A stretch of 64,000 bases of DNA from Kappaphycus alvarezii. Lineage: Eukaryota; Rhodophyta; Florideophyceae; Gigartinales; Solieriaceae. Below, piece after piece: positions 44,190-55,250 of this stretch; position 1 is the first letter of the stretch, and each line of letters opens with the position of its first letter. The notes beneath the pieces are model-generated. The model did no database searches, had not been told where the DNA came from, and was given only the letters and a program-made list of their open reading frames with translations. The position numbers and the translations under genes are program-made. Location of the stretch: NCBI GenBank assembly GCA_002205965.3, contig NADL03000161.1:62001-126000 (forward strand). Reading direction: 5' to 3'.

Positions 44190-45540
44190 GAGCAACTTTG
44201 GACAGTGTTGCTCGAACAGCTTTGTTCACCTTGAGGCCCAGCAATCCAACCAATTCTGCTCATATTGGTAAGGAGAGCAGGACCTGGCCAAAGCCATCAA
44301 ATCCCAAATTTCCTGGTCCCTCCTCTCCTCGTACACTTTCGTACATCCCGCAGCGAATGCCAACTAGCTGAGTCCTCGAGCACACTCTTCAAAACTCGCA
44401 CATCGTCTAGCGCCGAGTTGATTCCTTGCGCTGTATCCGCGGGAATGAGTGTGCAGCATCACCCAAGAACAGCACTCCCGAGGACCCGTTGTCGATTCCC
44501 TCCCTGTCAAACAATCCGACTAGAGACATTGGACGCGCGACAGGTGTAAACGACATTGGTTTCTCGCTGATGAATGTTCTCATCTCATCCTCCGAAAATA
44601 GGTCCCGGATTCGCAGCTGCGGGAAGTTGCGCTCAAATAGACAAAAGGCTTGCTCTGATGAGGAGACACTCCATAGCTCGTGGTCGGCTTGACACAGAGC
44701 ATGGCAATGCGCTCAGGAGCGGCCCCAACGGGCAGGAAAAGAAGGTCGAAGGACTCACCCTTGAAACGGTAGACGACATGACGGTCGGCCATGACCTTCT
44801 CCTCGCCTGGGGGAGAGATGACAGGCGTTGATATAATAAGCCCCTTCGGACACATACCTACGGACGGGGAGAGACGAGAGTAGATATCAAAGCCTTTTGT
44901 GCTGGAGATGTACTGATGGTAGCGGCGAATGATGTTACGCATGTGGGAGTTGGACCCATCACATGCTATTATGAGGTCAGCGGCGAGAGAGGTCTGAACA
45001 GGATTTGGAGAGGACAGTTTGAGTGCGGGACGTTTGTGAGTGAGGATAAGATCCTCGACGGAATGGCCAGCAAGCAACGTAATGCCAGGCAATGGTTCTC
45101 AATGTAGGCAGCAAGGAGTTTGATAAGGTCAGAGCGCATGAGCCAGTACACCGGTGCAGACGGAAGGGCGGTGTGGGTAGTATGCCGTGCAGCAGCGGTA
45201 GAGACGGTGGTAACTTCACGAATGGAGGATTCTACGGAGATTTGCTTGAAGTCTTCGAAAAGGTCTGGATATTGACGGAGAAGCCTTTGGCCGAGCTGGT
45301 AGATGCATAGGGTATAGGCGCGGTTGCGATGGAAGGTGGTGGGATCTTGTTGACTGTCGACAATGGTGATGGAGCGGATGCCTTGCTTGTAGAGGGTGAT
45401 GGCGGCAGGTAGCCGGTGGGCCGGCGCCAACTATGGCGACGTTGGTGGAGTTAGGGTGTGGGAGGTTTGCATGGCCATTGGTGAAGGTGGGGGGACGGTT
45501 GAGCTCGGAATTGATATTCTAGCGGTCAGTGCGGATAGAG
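44190..45540 (-). pseudogene. FAD-dependent monooxygenase, kynurenine 3-monooxygenase-like, broken
   Basis: An aromatic-ring hydroxylase of the FAD/NADPH family. From the right: NVAIVGAG at about 45430-45455 (Rossmann GxGxxG, shifted just after), ITLYKQGIRSITIVDS, NRAYTLCIYQLGQRLLRQYP, LMRSDLIKLLAAYIEN, ITLLAGHSVEDLILTHKR, ADLIIACDGSNSHMRNII (the DG motif), YRFKGESFDLLFLP, then shifted frames with LFSEDEMRTFISEKPMSFTP, GVLFLGDAAHSFP, QGINSALDDVRVLK (the GD...P..QG.N FAD motif) and VYEERRDQEIWDLMALARS near the end. Shifts lie near 45415, 45095, 44645 and 44435. The frame has no ATG in front of NVAIVG back to a stop near 45540. The kynurenine-type assignment rests on the C-terminal YEERR...D..AL pattern; related FAD hydroxylases are possible. 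Confidence 0.75.
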
Positions 45541-45660
45541 TTGTCGATGAGGAGGGGCGAGGGTGTGGGAACAAACATATTCGGTTTTATATACAACTGC
45601 GGAGAGAACCAGAGGGGATCAGCAGGGGATTAAAACGATAACGGGTTGTGCAAAACAAGG

Positions 45661-45804
45661 GATTCCATAATGCAATGGAGATACAGCGATTTCCATGACT
45701 TGTGTCCACAATGGTTGCAGGATAATGGGCGCGGATTCCATAATGCAATGGAGATACAGCGATTTCCATGACTTGTGTCCACAATGGTTGCAGGATAATG
45801 GGCG
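45661..45804. repeat. 73-bp perfect tandem duplication
   Basis: GATTCCATAATGCAATGG through GATAATGGGCG occurs at 45661-45731 and again at 45734-45804, with a period of 73 bp and no mismatches. It lies about 120-260 bp upstream of the monooxygenase frame on minus, so it could alter a promoter. It is a recent duplication, given the exact identity. Confidence 0.9.
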
Positions 45805-45899
45805 GGAGACCGAAGAGAGACCGGAGGATGGATTGACAAGAGCCGATTGAATACAATCGGGTGGATGTGAATGCAAAGACGAGAGATGCTTACCATTTC

Positions 45900-46920
45900 G
45901 AGATCACACCTGCTCGGAGTAGACTGGAATAAATGGGTGGCATGGGCGTCCAGGAGGGGTTTTGGTGGATATGAACTGCGGAATGAATTGGAATGATACC
46001 GTAGGCTGCATGTATTCATAATATGAAAATAGGAGCCCAGATACGGATCAAAATTCGACGATAGGACGATGAAAGGTTTTACTCATTGCGCTTTTATAAG
46101 TAAACTGTACGCTGATTGACGGACAATTCAGTAATGATCAAACTGAATATGAATGATCCGAGCGCGTGATGTAGAAAGGACCATGGCGAATTCTGCAATG
46201 CTCACCGTTCCAGAATGCTTCGTTGTCTAACTTTTTGGTATGCATCGCTAAAGCGACGGTACGGTAAGACTTGAAGTTGCGGCGCAAGGGGAAGCAAAGT
46301 GAGAAGACTTGAGCCCTACTGGTATCATTAGTTAGACCAAGTACAGCCAGTGCGGAAAGTATTCAATAATTTAGCGACGGTGGTTGTCCTACAGCACAAC
46401 AGGAACACCCAGTGAATTTAAGTACCTAGTCTATATCAGAGCGGTCCCAGTTTCATACTTGTCTCGTCGAAGCCTCAGAAACCATCATACATTCATGCCC
46501 CCGTCTGTCCTGACCATGGACCAGGCGGCGCGGCAAAATCTGTTGGATAGATAGCATGATAGTGCCATGTCGCGAAGAATACTTAAATACCATGCGCTCG
46601 GCAAAGGCGTGCGGGATCCGTTGAGAACCGGAAAGCAAAACGGCTGGTCTACAAAAGGGGGGAATCTTGGGGTGTTTTTAATGCATGAAAAATGGTCAGC
46701 TGTTCCCTAAGGGCTATAAAAGTGCTTGCGCTTGTTCTGTACCGTAAGTACGGCCACTTGAGAGACACAAGGAGTCAACAATATTCCCAGCGCTATGTTA
46801 CCAGAGGCGGCTCTTTACACCACGGTACAGTACAGTACAGTAGTACTTGGCGATATAAAAAAACTGTACAGTACAGTTGCTTTGTACAATATTACGGACG
46901 CTGGGTCTGAATGTTTATCG
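45900..46920. other. No gene; retroelement 3'-UTR signature at 46657-46694
   Basis: No convincing ORF. GGGGGGAATCTTGGGGTG, then TTTTTAATGCATGAAA (46657-46694) matches the LINE A 3'-UTR signature at 36611-36651 (-) and 57686-57722 (+), and more weakly 56442-56470. GTAC-rich short repeats begin at about 46820. Confidence 0.4.
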
Positions 46921-46929
46921 ATGCACCTG

Positions 46930-47106
46930 ATGCCAGGTCCCGATTCGGCCCGTGCCAATGTGGCTGTGCATTCTTTGAGGGTGGCTGGCAAAGCACACGA
47001 TGTTCTTACAGACGTGGCCAGACACGTGGCTGTGAGAGCCTCGGAAACCTTTGGCCGGGTGCATTCCGTCCTCAAGCAAAGACAGCCTGCGGCGACGGTT
47101 TTACTC
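46930..47106 (+). pseudogene. LINE family A 3'-end fragment
   Basis: The + frame reads ...NVAVHSL, then (shifted) GGW, then DVLTDVARHVAVRASETFGR and VHSVLKQRQPAATV, matching the family A C-terminus at 10.1 kb and 55.0 kb. Upstream RT and nuclease parts are absent, as in a 5'-truncated insertion. Confidence 0.6.
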
Positions 47107-47163
47107 TAAACATACCCAAATTGCCCCCGACCCTCTGTTCAGCGCACTACATAGTTACCGCAG

Positions 47164-47190
47164 CATAGTACAGTACAGTACTGTACTATG
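47164..47190. repeat. Perfect 13-bp palindrome built from GTAC units
   Basis: CATAGTACAGTAC, one A, then GTACTGTACTATG. Related ACAGTAC/GTACTGT clusters lie at about 46822-46838, 46864-46880, 47385-47405, 57793-57812 and 61545-61600. It could be a protein-binding palindrome or a microsatellite by-product. Confidence 0.7.
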
Positions 47191-47470
47191 ACTGTATCTT
47201 TTGTACGGGCCACAGATCGCACGCCACTCGCCCTTCCATAGACGGCTAGGACCGTTTCTCGCGCCCTGCAGTACGGTTCTCTCTCATCACCTGAGTTACG
47301 GTTATGCCTTGCATCGGGGTTCAGCCACCACACAAATGTAAATACGGCATAGTACCTTCATCCACTGAAGCACAGCACTTAGTACCGTACGTACAGTACG
47401 GTATAATACAGAACTGTGCAGTAGGATTACAACACTGTGGGGGCATGGTTCAGTAACCCCAATGAGATCT

Positions 47471-47640
47471 GTTGGCGTCTGTTTTGGTACCGTAAAGTAC
47501 TATACAGCACTCGCGGAAGTTGTCAAACAATGCCAGTGTTCTACGTAATGTCATCATCTTTACTTCCTGTATTATAAAAGGCGTGCAAGCCTGGCTGACA
47601 GTGTAAGCTAAGATAGTTGAAGTTTGTCGTTTTCATGATT
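47471..47640 (+). repeat. Probable copia LTR fragment
   Basis: TGTTGGCGTCTG starts at 47471. TATTATAAAAGGCGTGCAAGCC at about 47570-47592 is nearly identical to 37562-37592. The TG start plus a TATA-containing shared core suggests solo LTR remains; the right end is unknown. Confidence 0.4.
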
Positions 47641-47886
47641 GAATATTACATTCACCTGCGTTCCAAAGCGGAAATTTCAGGGTTATTTCAATGTATGGAA
47701 GATGTGGTCGGTTGTATCCACGTGTTTCAAAGCGTCCATTGGTGTGGTGAACATTTATTTAAAGCTCTGACTAATAAAAGCCGCCTATTGGTAGTCACTA
47801 ACTACAAACTATTCGATACACCAGGCTAGCTAGCCAGCATGGAGAAATAGGAAGCGGTTTCAAGACAGTTTAAGATCGCTAGAAAT

Positions 47887-47915
47887 CTGGCTCGAGGCCC
47901 CTTGTCTCGAGCCAG
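47887..47915. repeat. 10-bp hairpin with 9-nt loop
   Basis: CTGGCTCGAG (47887-47896) pairs perfectly with CTCGAGCCAG (47906-47915). There is no T-run, and it lies between unrelated sequences. Its role is unknown. Confidence 0.5.
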
Positions 47916-49858
47916 CTCTCCTGGAAGAGTAAAAAAATAAAGAAGCTCTAGATGCCAGTGAAACTCCGCAATGACTGTAACGCGGAGCAAGTCAAGCAAT
48001 AATCAATAAATTATAACCCATATGCAGAAATTCCCATGTGTGTGTAATGAGTGCCTGAGTACAGACTATCGGAAACCTGATTTCATTTTCTTTGCAGCTT
48101 TCCTTCGAGCCAAGATTCGATTTGGCCCGCGTTCCGCAGTAGGCAGTAGAATGGATGCAGTCGATCTACTGGTTGAGCACCGGTTCCGCACGAGGTAGTC
48201 GTGCAGGACAAGCTGTCCTGATCTAAGCAGGGATTCCACGACAGGGAAGCCAAGAAGAGACAGGTTGTTTTACAATTTGAGCAGAGGATCCTCGGTAGGG
48301 AGGCCAACATGGTGCTCTGCAGTTCCTGGGGAGCCAGAATTTGGACCTGAATTCGTTACTTGAGCATCGAATGGAAGTTTACACGCACATTACACAGAAG
48401 CCGTCATAGCGACGAAGAACTACTGTGCGTTGGAGATCATGTCTGAAGTTCTGTTTAGTTGCATTGTGTAATGAATCATAACATTTCCTTTCATTTCAAA
48501 CTCGTCCATGCGAAAATAATATGAACTTAGGAAATCAGGTTCAAACACCTAAGGTAACATTTTCACTGAACTTGAGAATACTGTTCCGGTAAGTAACGTA
48601 GGCATCACGGTTCGCTGAATACAAAAATCGCTATAACTGCAGGTTATGTGACATATTAGACATCTGACAAGTTATTGTAGAAACAACCAATTTTGTATCT
48701 AACTGCTTGAAATGACATATTAAAGTTGCAGTTTGCCTTTGACGTCAATTACGGTGATATGAAGAAATTTTTGGTTTCTTGGAACTCACGCTGCCCATAT
48801 CTTTTATCAGATGTAGAAAAACTACATTCACTGCATTATTTCCCTTGCAATTATTGAAAAATAGATGCTCAAAATACTTTGGCTGAGAAGGTCAAAGAAG
48901 ACGCTGCGAACCAAAAAGATCACGAATATGTATGACTTTCGGGCGAAGGGCGAAAGAAGATAAAGAATAGTACAGATTAGAGGAGTTATGGTAGACCATG
49001 AAGAGAAGGAGATACTCATAATTCCGTAGTTTTTTTTGTCCTGAGCAATAAAATATCCGAAGCATTAGATGATTATCGTAGCCAAAGCTGAAAACGATTT
49101 CTGCAGATCTAGTCCGAATTTCGTTCCCTTATATATATTCATCTCCCTGGTGTCATCTTTTCAGCTCCTAAACTCCTTCTCTGGTCAAACATAACATGAA
49201 GTACTCGCTTTATGGACTCTTCCAAGGAAAATTCGTAATGATGCGGCTGCTAATTCCAGGCGAAAGGAGCATTAAATCAGACGAGCTTTTTCGTTTGAGG
49301 GAAGTTTCGTTGTAGACCGTGGGCGAATGGAGACAAATAAGAATAGAAAGAAGCACGACTTTTTTGCGTGATTTGTGATAAGAATTGGTCAGTCCCGAGT
49401 AATAAAAGCTCAGGAGATAAGTGGGAGACACGAGAGGGCATTCAGGACGAAAATTGAAGCGGCGGAACGGGCCGAGAACGAGTGCTGTGATATTGACTTA
49501 ATACAACAGATTGCCCTGGAAACTCACAGCAAGAGTGAAAGATACCCAAGAAAATCATGCATCAATAAGTGTAACGTAGAAAACAGTCTATTATTGAATT
49601 TAGTTAAGAGATGTGGGAGTTTGATAGATTTTACACGAACTTAATGAATGATGATGATTCAGAAGTCGAGGGCTCGGAAAAGCCACAGATTTACGGCCTA
49701 CTTACCATCCAAAAAGAAGTTGTATTTTACTTTTTCTTGTCCATTTAACGGTTTGAAGTCGTCCAGCTTAACCATTAGGTGAAAGAATACGTACTTCAAC
49801 TGCTGTTGACGAACTGGAAGGCGTAAATTGGTGGTGAGAAGCACAGTAGATCTCACAT

Positions 49859-50422
49859 ATGATTGCAACGCGCATAAAAGTTGCAGATATTCTTTCAACC
49901 TATGCAAACGTTGCAGGGATTCTTAAATTCACGGGAACGATCCAGAGATTCTCAAAAAATATGAAAATACTGAGGTATTCTCGAGGTATTTTTGTGCTGA
50001 TAAGGCCTTTCAGTTTGACGAAAAACTTTTCTTTACGAAAAATATCGTCATGCTTGAAATCCGTTAACGGGAACTACTCGCATATTTTATCGACGAACCA
50101 TGCTTTAAATGCAACCGGAAGTTCGATCATTGCAGTCATGGCTGCACCGGCACTGCAGTGCACTGCAGCCAAGGAGATACTAATTCCTTGCCGTCAGTGT
50201 ACAGCCCTGTATGACCAGCACGATCTTTGTACCGCCCGTTTCACAATCATAGACGACATAAAGGAAATCACCCGGTATCCACAACAGAAAATGAATAAGA
50301 ACACGTATACGAAAGTCAACTCCCCATCAAAGAAAAAAAGAACGCAAAGGAAAGAAAACGAAAAATTCAATTCATCTTCTAACAGTAGAGCACCCAAAAC
50401 TTCTCCTCTTTCATTACTGTAG
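49859..50422 (+). CDS. Unrecognised 187-codon ORF
   Basis: ATG 49859 to stop 50420-50422, the longest frame in the AT-rich block. The start is hydrophobic/basic (IKVADILSTYANVAGILKFT). The middle has several Cys (ALQCTAAKEILIPCRQCTAL, then YDQHDLC). The C-terminus is strongly basic and Lys/Asn/Ser-rich (SPSKKKRTQRKENEKFNSSS). There is no known family, and composition shifts along the frame. It could be chance. No promoter was identified. Confidence 0.25.
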   Translation: MIATRIKVADILSTYANVAGILKFTGTIQRFSKNMKILRYSRGIFVLIRPFSLTKNFSLRKISSCLKSVNGNYSHILSTNHALNATGSSIIAVMAAPALQCTAAKEILIPCRQCTALYDQHDLCTARFTIIDDIKEITRYPQQKMNKNTYTKVNSPSKKKRTQRKENEKFNSSSNSRAPKTSPLSLL

Positions 50423-51814
50423 AAAAGCAAGTATTGTCAATAACTGCACAAACGAGTGACTAGGAAAACAATTAGAAAAAGGAAAAGCATTTCCTCTTTT
50501 CCCTGAAGAAACCATCAACCTAACCGCCTTTTCCACTCCCTTCTACCGCGTTCCATCCCCTCTGTTAGTGCTAAGAGGAGCTGATATGTGATCCTGCTGC
50601 TTACTGGTAATTTGGAATACCGTATATACTGTGTTGGCAGTATAAAGGACCTCACGAGGCGTTTCTGTGCATACCGAGAGTAAAACTTTTCAGCTATTAC
50701 CCAACCAATGTTTTATAAAACTTTGCGCCACCGAGCAGTTACTGGGGGCAGCGGAAATGAGCAAAGTGGAATAAAGCCAACTAAAACTGTTCCACCTACA
50801 GTACCCATTCAGTCTACAGCAAAAAAGGAAACCACAGTACAACGAGACTCAATGTATTTTGTTTGAAACGGACGGAACGCTTGTGATTCTTCCAAATCGT
50901 ACCATTCATGTAACAAACAGTACTGTCTACTTGAAATATAATATTGACCTTTAAATTTGTGTCGAATTAAAATTATTCAAAAAAACCTTTCAAAACATTC
51001 CTTTCAACATGAATCTATAGAATGTAATCTGGAAAAATGACATATACACCTGTTCCATTAGAAAAAAGACTTATCACAACACTTGCGTCAGCCTCTTAAT
51101 CATTACGATAAATCATAAATAATAGAAAACTATAAGTTAAGCAGGGAATGACCGCTCTCCATCATAAATTGCGTTAAATTTTGAACAACCAAAAGCATGT
51201 CCAGTGAAAATCTAAACGGTAGCGGAAACGGGACTCGAGCATTTTAAATTGCTCCCACCGACCATTTACGGTCTCATTTCAAGCCCTAATTCTCGAATAA
51301 ATTAACTGTGATATTGATCCGCCGCGGCTCAGAAACACATTTACTAACTGAATAATCTTGATCAGTAATCACCTTTTCATTGGCTGATAATTTTCCTCTT
51401 CAACCATTTCTAAATAGTAATATACCTGGATATGATCCACATGGAAATGGACCGTGAACCCAAACGATAAATCCATTTGCTATATTTAGACCTATCTCAT
51501 TCCTTAATTCTGCATTTCGAAATTTACGTGTAAAATAAGACGAGTACAATGGATCTGGCTCATTAAATACATATCAGTACCATTGATAGATATGTAACAG
51601 TTTTCTATGCCATTCATCATAAATATTTTACTTGATTTTATCTAGAAAATCAAGATAGCAATTTTGCGTACCCCTTCATAAATTAACATAAATACGATAA
51701 AACGTACCACATAATTAGATGCAAGCAAATGAATAAAGTACCAAGTCTATTTACGGAGTGTTTTTTCATGTGCATTACAAAATGATCTCCTTGGTGCTCC
51801 GTAACATTCTATCT

Positions 51815-52072
51815 TTAAAAAATACGAAAGCAGATGTTAGGTCTTCCACCGCTTGTAATTCTTGTTTTTATTAACTCCCATGCTTTATGGTAGACCAGTG
51901 GCGATACACTAAAGTGACTCTGAAACTGCGACTTTTGGTAATGCTGCTTGTCGATGATGTACCAATCATTTCTTCCCCAATAGTTGCAAACATGGCAGAA
52001 CTTACGCTTAATGTCATAATTACTTTTTAGGTTATAGAAGTATTGATAGAGTGCCAATGATGTTTTCTTCAA
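51815..52072 (-). pseudogene. Possible DNA-transposon transposase N-terminal fragment
   Basis: The 85-codon frame reads ALYQYFYNLKSNYDIKRKFC, CNYWGRNDWYIIDKQHYQKS and FQSHFSVSPLVYHKAWELIK. The F.SHF.VSP...+.WELI pattern is like the region before the catalytic domain in some Harbinger-type transposases. No DDE motifs were found around it, and the frame stops soon after. The match is by pattern only. Confidence 0.25.
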
Positions 52073-53798
52073 ATGTGCTTGAAACTACGGAGAATGTTAA
52101 ATTTCAATATAACTCCTGTTATGTCTTTACGTTGCTATCATTACCAAAGCACAATACTCGTATTGTTTGGACGTCATTTTATACAAGTTAATGAGCTCCA
52201 TTGATAACAAAATCATAGTGGAATACTCAGAACAACATTAATCTCTTACAAAATCAAATTAAGTAGAAGACCTATAGCAAGACCAGTGTTCAAACTATTC
52301 AACCTCCTTAATAATTTTTAATTCATCAATCTAAAGATTTTTGTCCCATGAAAGGACTCCAAAAGTCAACACATTAACTCAAATCAGCCTATTCGTACAA
52401 AGTTAAAAAGTTTTGCATGCACAAAAATAAATTAAGCACTTTAATCAATCACTGTTAATGTAGGTCACCTGAGTGAAAGAAACAATCCATCCATCTTTGC
52501 AGTTATTACAGCATCATAATACGTAATGTTACGTTCGATTTAGTAAGCGAAACATTACAAACTAGTTATGAAAGTTAACGTGTCTCTATACTTCTTCCTT
52601 TTACATTAAAAAGTAAAAATATTAAAAATTATCATAAGACAAAGGCAATCGGTTAATTTAGCCATAAGACATCATAGAAATTGTTTTACTATTCGTGTGA
52701 AAAAATGCACAGTACATGATATGATTCAGACAACCCAAAACCGTAATGTTACGGAATAAACCAAACTTTACGTAACTCGCTGCACACTCTTCCCTAAGTT
52801 TTGAAGCAATTTTTCTAAAAAATGAAAAGGTAAGTTAGCTGACAGGATTATGTATACAGTAGCTAAAAATTATATTAAGTGTTTTTCAATTAAAAAAGAG
52901 GCCATCAGTTATGTAATGTTACACTTTACTCGAATTCTTACTTGTAATATTGTGCGTAACATGACGTGAGATATGTGTGTATTCTTCACGCATAACTATG
53001 TTCAACAGTTATGAGAGGTTGACAAAAAAACTTAGAATCAGGCATTTTGAAACATACTATATTGCGCAGCGTTTCCAATCAAGTCGTATTTTCTTCCAAG
53101 TATAAAATTGACGTAACGCTGAAATTTTAGATATGAGGTGTCAATAAGAAGTATTGCAATTTTTTCTAATCTTGCTGCATATTACGAACGCATGATTGAT
53201 CAATTAAGCAGCTAGCATATATTTTTAAGTAAAACAATGATTTATCTTCGAACATTGTTCCAGAACACGATTAAAGGAACACTGAAGACCATTTAGTAGT
53301 GCATCTAACAATGGGTGCGTAGATAGAATGCTTCAAATGTACTATGATTTCACTGCAGACTTAAAGCTATGAGTAAATGCCAGCGTATACCTTTTAGTAT
53401 AACTTGATATTGCAAATTGTAATCTCCAACTTTATGTCGTATAAGAAGCTCGTACAAAAGTTAGCAGTGGTATAGAGTTATCGTAAAAAAGTAGTCTACA
53501 TAGCTTATGAGTATTTTTCGCTTTATGGGATACAAAAGTGTCATATACGGATCTAAAGTGTCGTGTTTACTACAATGTCTGCGCTGGCTATCGTACCCAT
53601 GTACAATCAGGGGTATTTATCGATAGATCAGGGGTATCTTCGCATAGGTATAGGTAGTTTGAGTAGGCTAGAAGGAAATAAAGGAATAACTTTTATGTAC
53701 GGAGAAGGGCCTGGAGCTGCACACCTCGGCTGGACAACGGACCTGAACATCGATGCTGCTAAACTTTTCGATTGCACCTCCCGTTAGCGAGGGCGCGG

Positions 53799-53826
53799 GC
53801 GCACTGTAGTCTCCATTACAGTGCGC
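53799..53826. repeat. 10-bp perfect hairpin
   Basis: GCGCACTGTA (53799-53808) and TACAGTGCGC (53817-53826) with an 8-nt loop, in a locally GC-rich spot just after the small ORF 53563-53787. It could act as an RNA stem. No T-run follows. Confidence 0.45.
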
Positions 53827-54042
53827 ATGACAATACTGTATTGTAATGTCTGTAATTTGTCATAAGGGGCCTATTCAACTGCTTAGTACAGGTCGCCGTA
53901 AATAAAAGTGAAACGTCACCATGGCCACTTTGCGGTTTTTATTATTCGAAGTTTAAATACTTGTGGGGGAGTCTGGTTGCCGTATTTTTCTTATATTCAC
54001 AACATCAAATCCCTTCCCACTCCCTGCGCACCATATCTCCAA

Positions 54043-54204
54043 AATGAAGCTCCGCCTCACCAAGCAATCTCCGGCTGCTAGGGAAATTTGGTCTCTCTTC
54101 GAACAAGGGCAAATTACCAGCTCTGAGACGGCTGCAGTCGTAAAAACAAAAAGACCCTCTGTTATCGCTACTCAATCCTGCAGCCTGAAGCAGATTTTTT
54201 CATG
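54043..54204 (+). pseudogene. Small basic ORF start, frameshifted (unknown)
   Basis: From the ATG at 54043 it reads MKLRLTKQSPAAREIWSLFE and QGQITSSETAAVVKTKRPSV. The frame soon drifts and stops at 54203-54205, whereas another frame downstream continues RFFHEMKNRHEHHTKYDLAI (about 54190-54250). Together this looks like the N-terminus of a small DNA- or RNA-binding protein broken by a frameshift. No known family. C/T-rich sequence just before the ATG may be a leader. Confidence 0.3.
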
Positions 54205-54605
54205 AAATGAAAAACCGACATGAGCATCACACAAAGTACGATCTTGCTATCTGTTTTGTTTTATTTTATTTTTGAGGCCATTCTTACTTTTTTTGTAGAC
54301 AGTATTACAGTCCCTTCTTAATTTGGGCAGTTAGGAACATCTGATACTGAAAGGTGAATGGGGTGGATGGTGTTGACTTCGGTAATATTGGTGGTGGACT
54401 GGGTGGTCAAACAGAGTTTTGTGTTGTGGCATATACTGAAAAAACATTCATGCCGCGATGTATTCTATTTGGAATGTGAGACTTACTAGAGTTAAAGCTT
54501 GACTGCGGCTATTTTAATTCATAGTGGTGTTGATCTGAATGGCTACCAAATTCGCGTTGGACTGAAAGGGCCACCATGTAGTTTAGTTACATTTGGCCTA
54601 TAGCT

Positions 54606-54866
54606 GTGACTGATATCCGCGTGCTACATCATGCGTGGGAGGGCGGGCATCGAGTAGTAAATAGTGAGGATGTTCATTCTCGGAATATTGGTTTTGATGT
54701 TTTTTTGAAGACCATGCGGAAGAACATTACACAGAAGATGAAGTCAACCGTATCGTTTCGTTTACCCTTTAGGGTGTATTATTTTATTGAAAAGAGGCAT
54801 TTTTTGGATTGGCGGGATATGTCTACCCGAGTAGTTTACTTTCGATCTGCGTGCAATGGACGATAA
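54606..54866 (+). CDS. Unrecognised 86-codon ORF
   Basis: The open frame, which contains VFLKTMRKNITQKMKSTVSF and EKRHFLDWRDMSTRVVYFRS, ends at 54864-54866, shortly before a LINE A fragment. It is protein-like in composition with no family recognised. It may belong to the same decayed gene as 54043-54250. Confidence 0.2.
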   Translation: MTDIRVLHHAWEGGHRVVNSEDVHSRNIGFDVFLKTMRKNITQKMKSTVSFRLPFRVYYFIEKRHFLDWRDMSTRVVYFRSACNGR

Positions 54867-54983
54867 GTCCTACGAAAACGGCTTAGGAAGCGGATAGGTT
54901 TTGGTGGGATATATAATAGAGATATCGGCTGTAGTAGCGCCAGTAAAGATCAAACTTTTACTTGCTCCGCAGTGAATCAATTA

Positions 54984-55250
54984 CTTTACGCTATCTCTGT
55001 GAAGAGTGGAAGATATGATTCTTTTATTGCAACCTCCATGAGAAGTGAGCTCGTGCCTATCCCTATATCTACTCTCGGAGGTTGGCAGCCGGACACTTAC
55101 AGGGTGCTAACCGAAGTCGCGCGGGACGTGGCCGTTAGAGTGATGGGGGCGTATGGTAAGGTCCGTGCGGTACTTACTCAGAAGCACGCTGCCGCGGCCG
55201 TAATGTTCAAAGCAGCTTGCCTGCTGGGCGGCCTTGAGCCGGCTTTTTAG
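54984..55250 (+). pseudogene. LINE family A 3'-end fragment with intact C-terminus
   Basis: The frame 54972-55250 reads KSGRYDSFIATSMRSELVPI, PISTLGGWQPDTYRVLTEVA, RDVAVRVMGAYGKVRAVLTQ and KHAAAAVMFKAACLLGGLEP and stops at 55248-55250. It is uninterrupted and colinear with the C-terminus at 10.1 kb. No RT or nuclease core precedes it, so this is a 5'-truncated insertion. AGGGAAATTTAAGAGTTATT follows as the beginning of the 3' UTR. Confidence 0.75.

Larger units (their letters stand above)
48360..53560. other. AT-rich block without recognised genes
   Basis: About 5.2 kb, clearly lower in GC than the flanks. Only two frames deserve mention (49859-50422 + and 51815-52072 -). From 52.0 to 53.5 kb there are almost no open frames. 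GTAATGTTAC occurs at about 52526, 52743 and 52914, the middle one inside CCGTAATGTTACGG. This may be ancient decayed transposons or a structural region. Confidence 0.4.

Noticed and set aside
45661-45804. CRISPR-like repeat
   Set aside because: Only two adjacent 73-bp units with no spacers; a simple tandem duplication.
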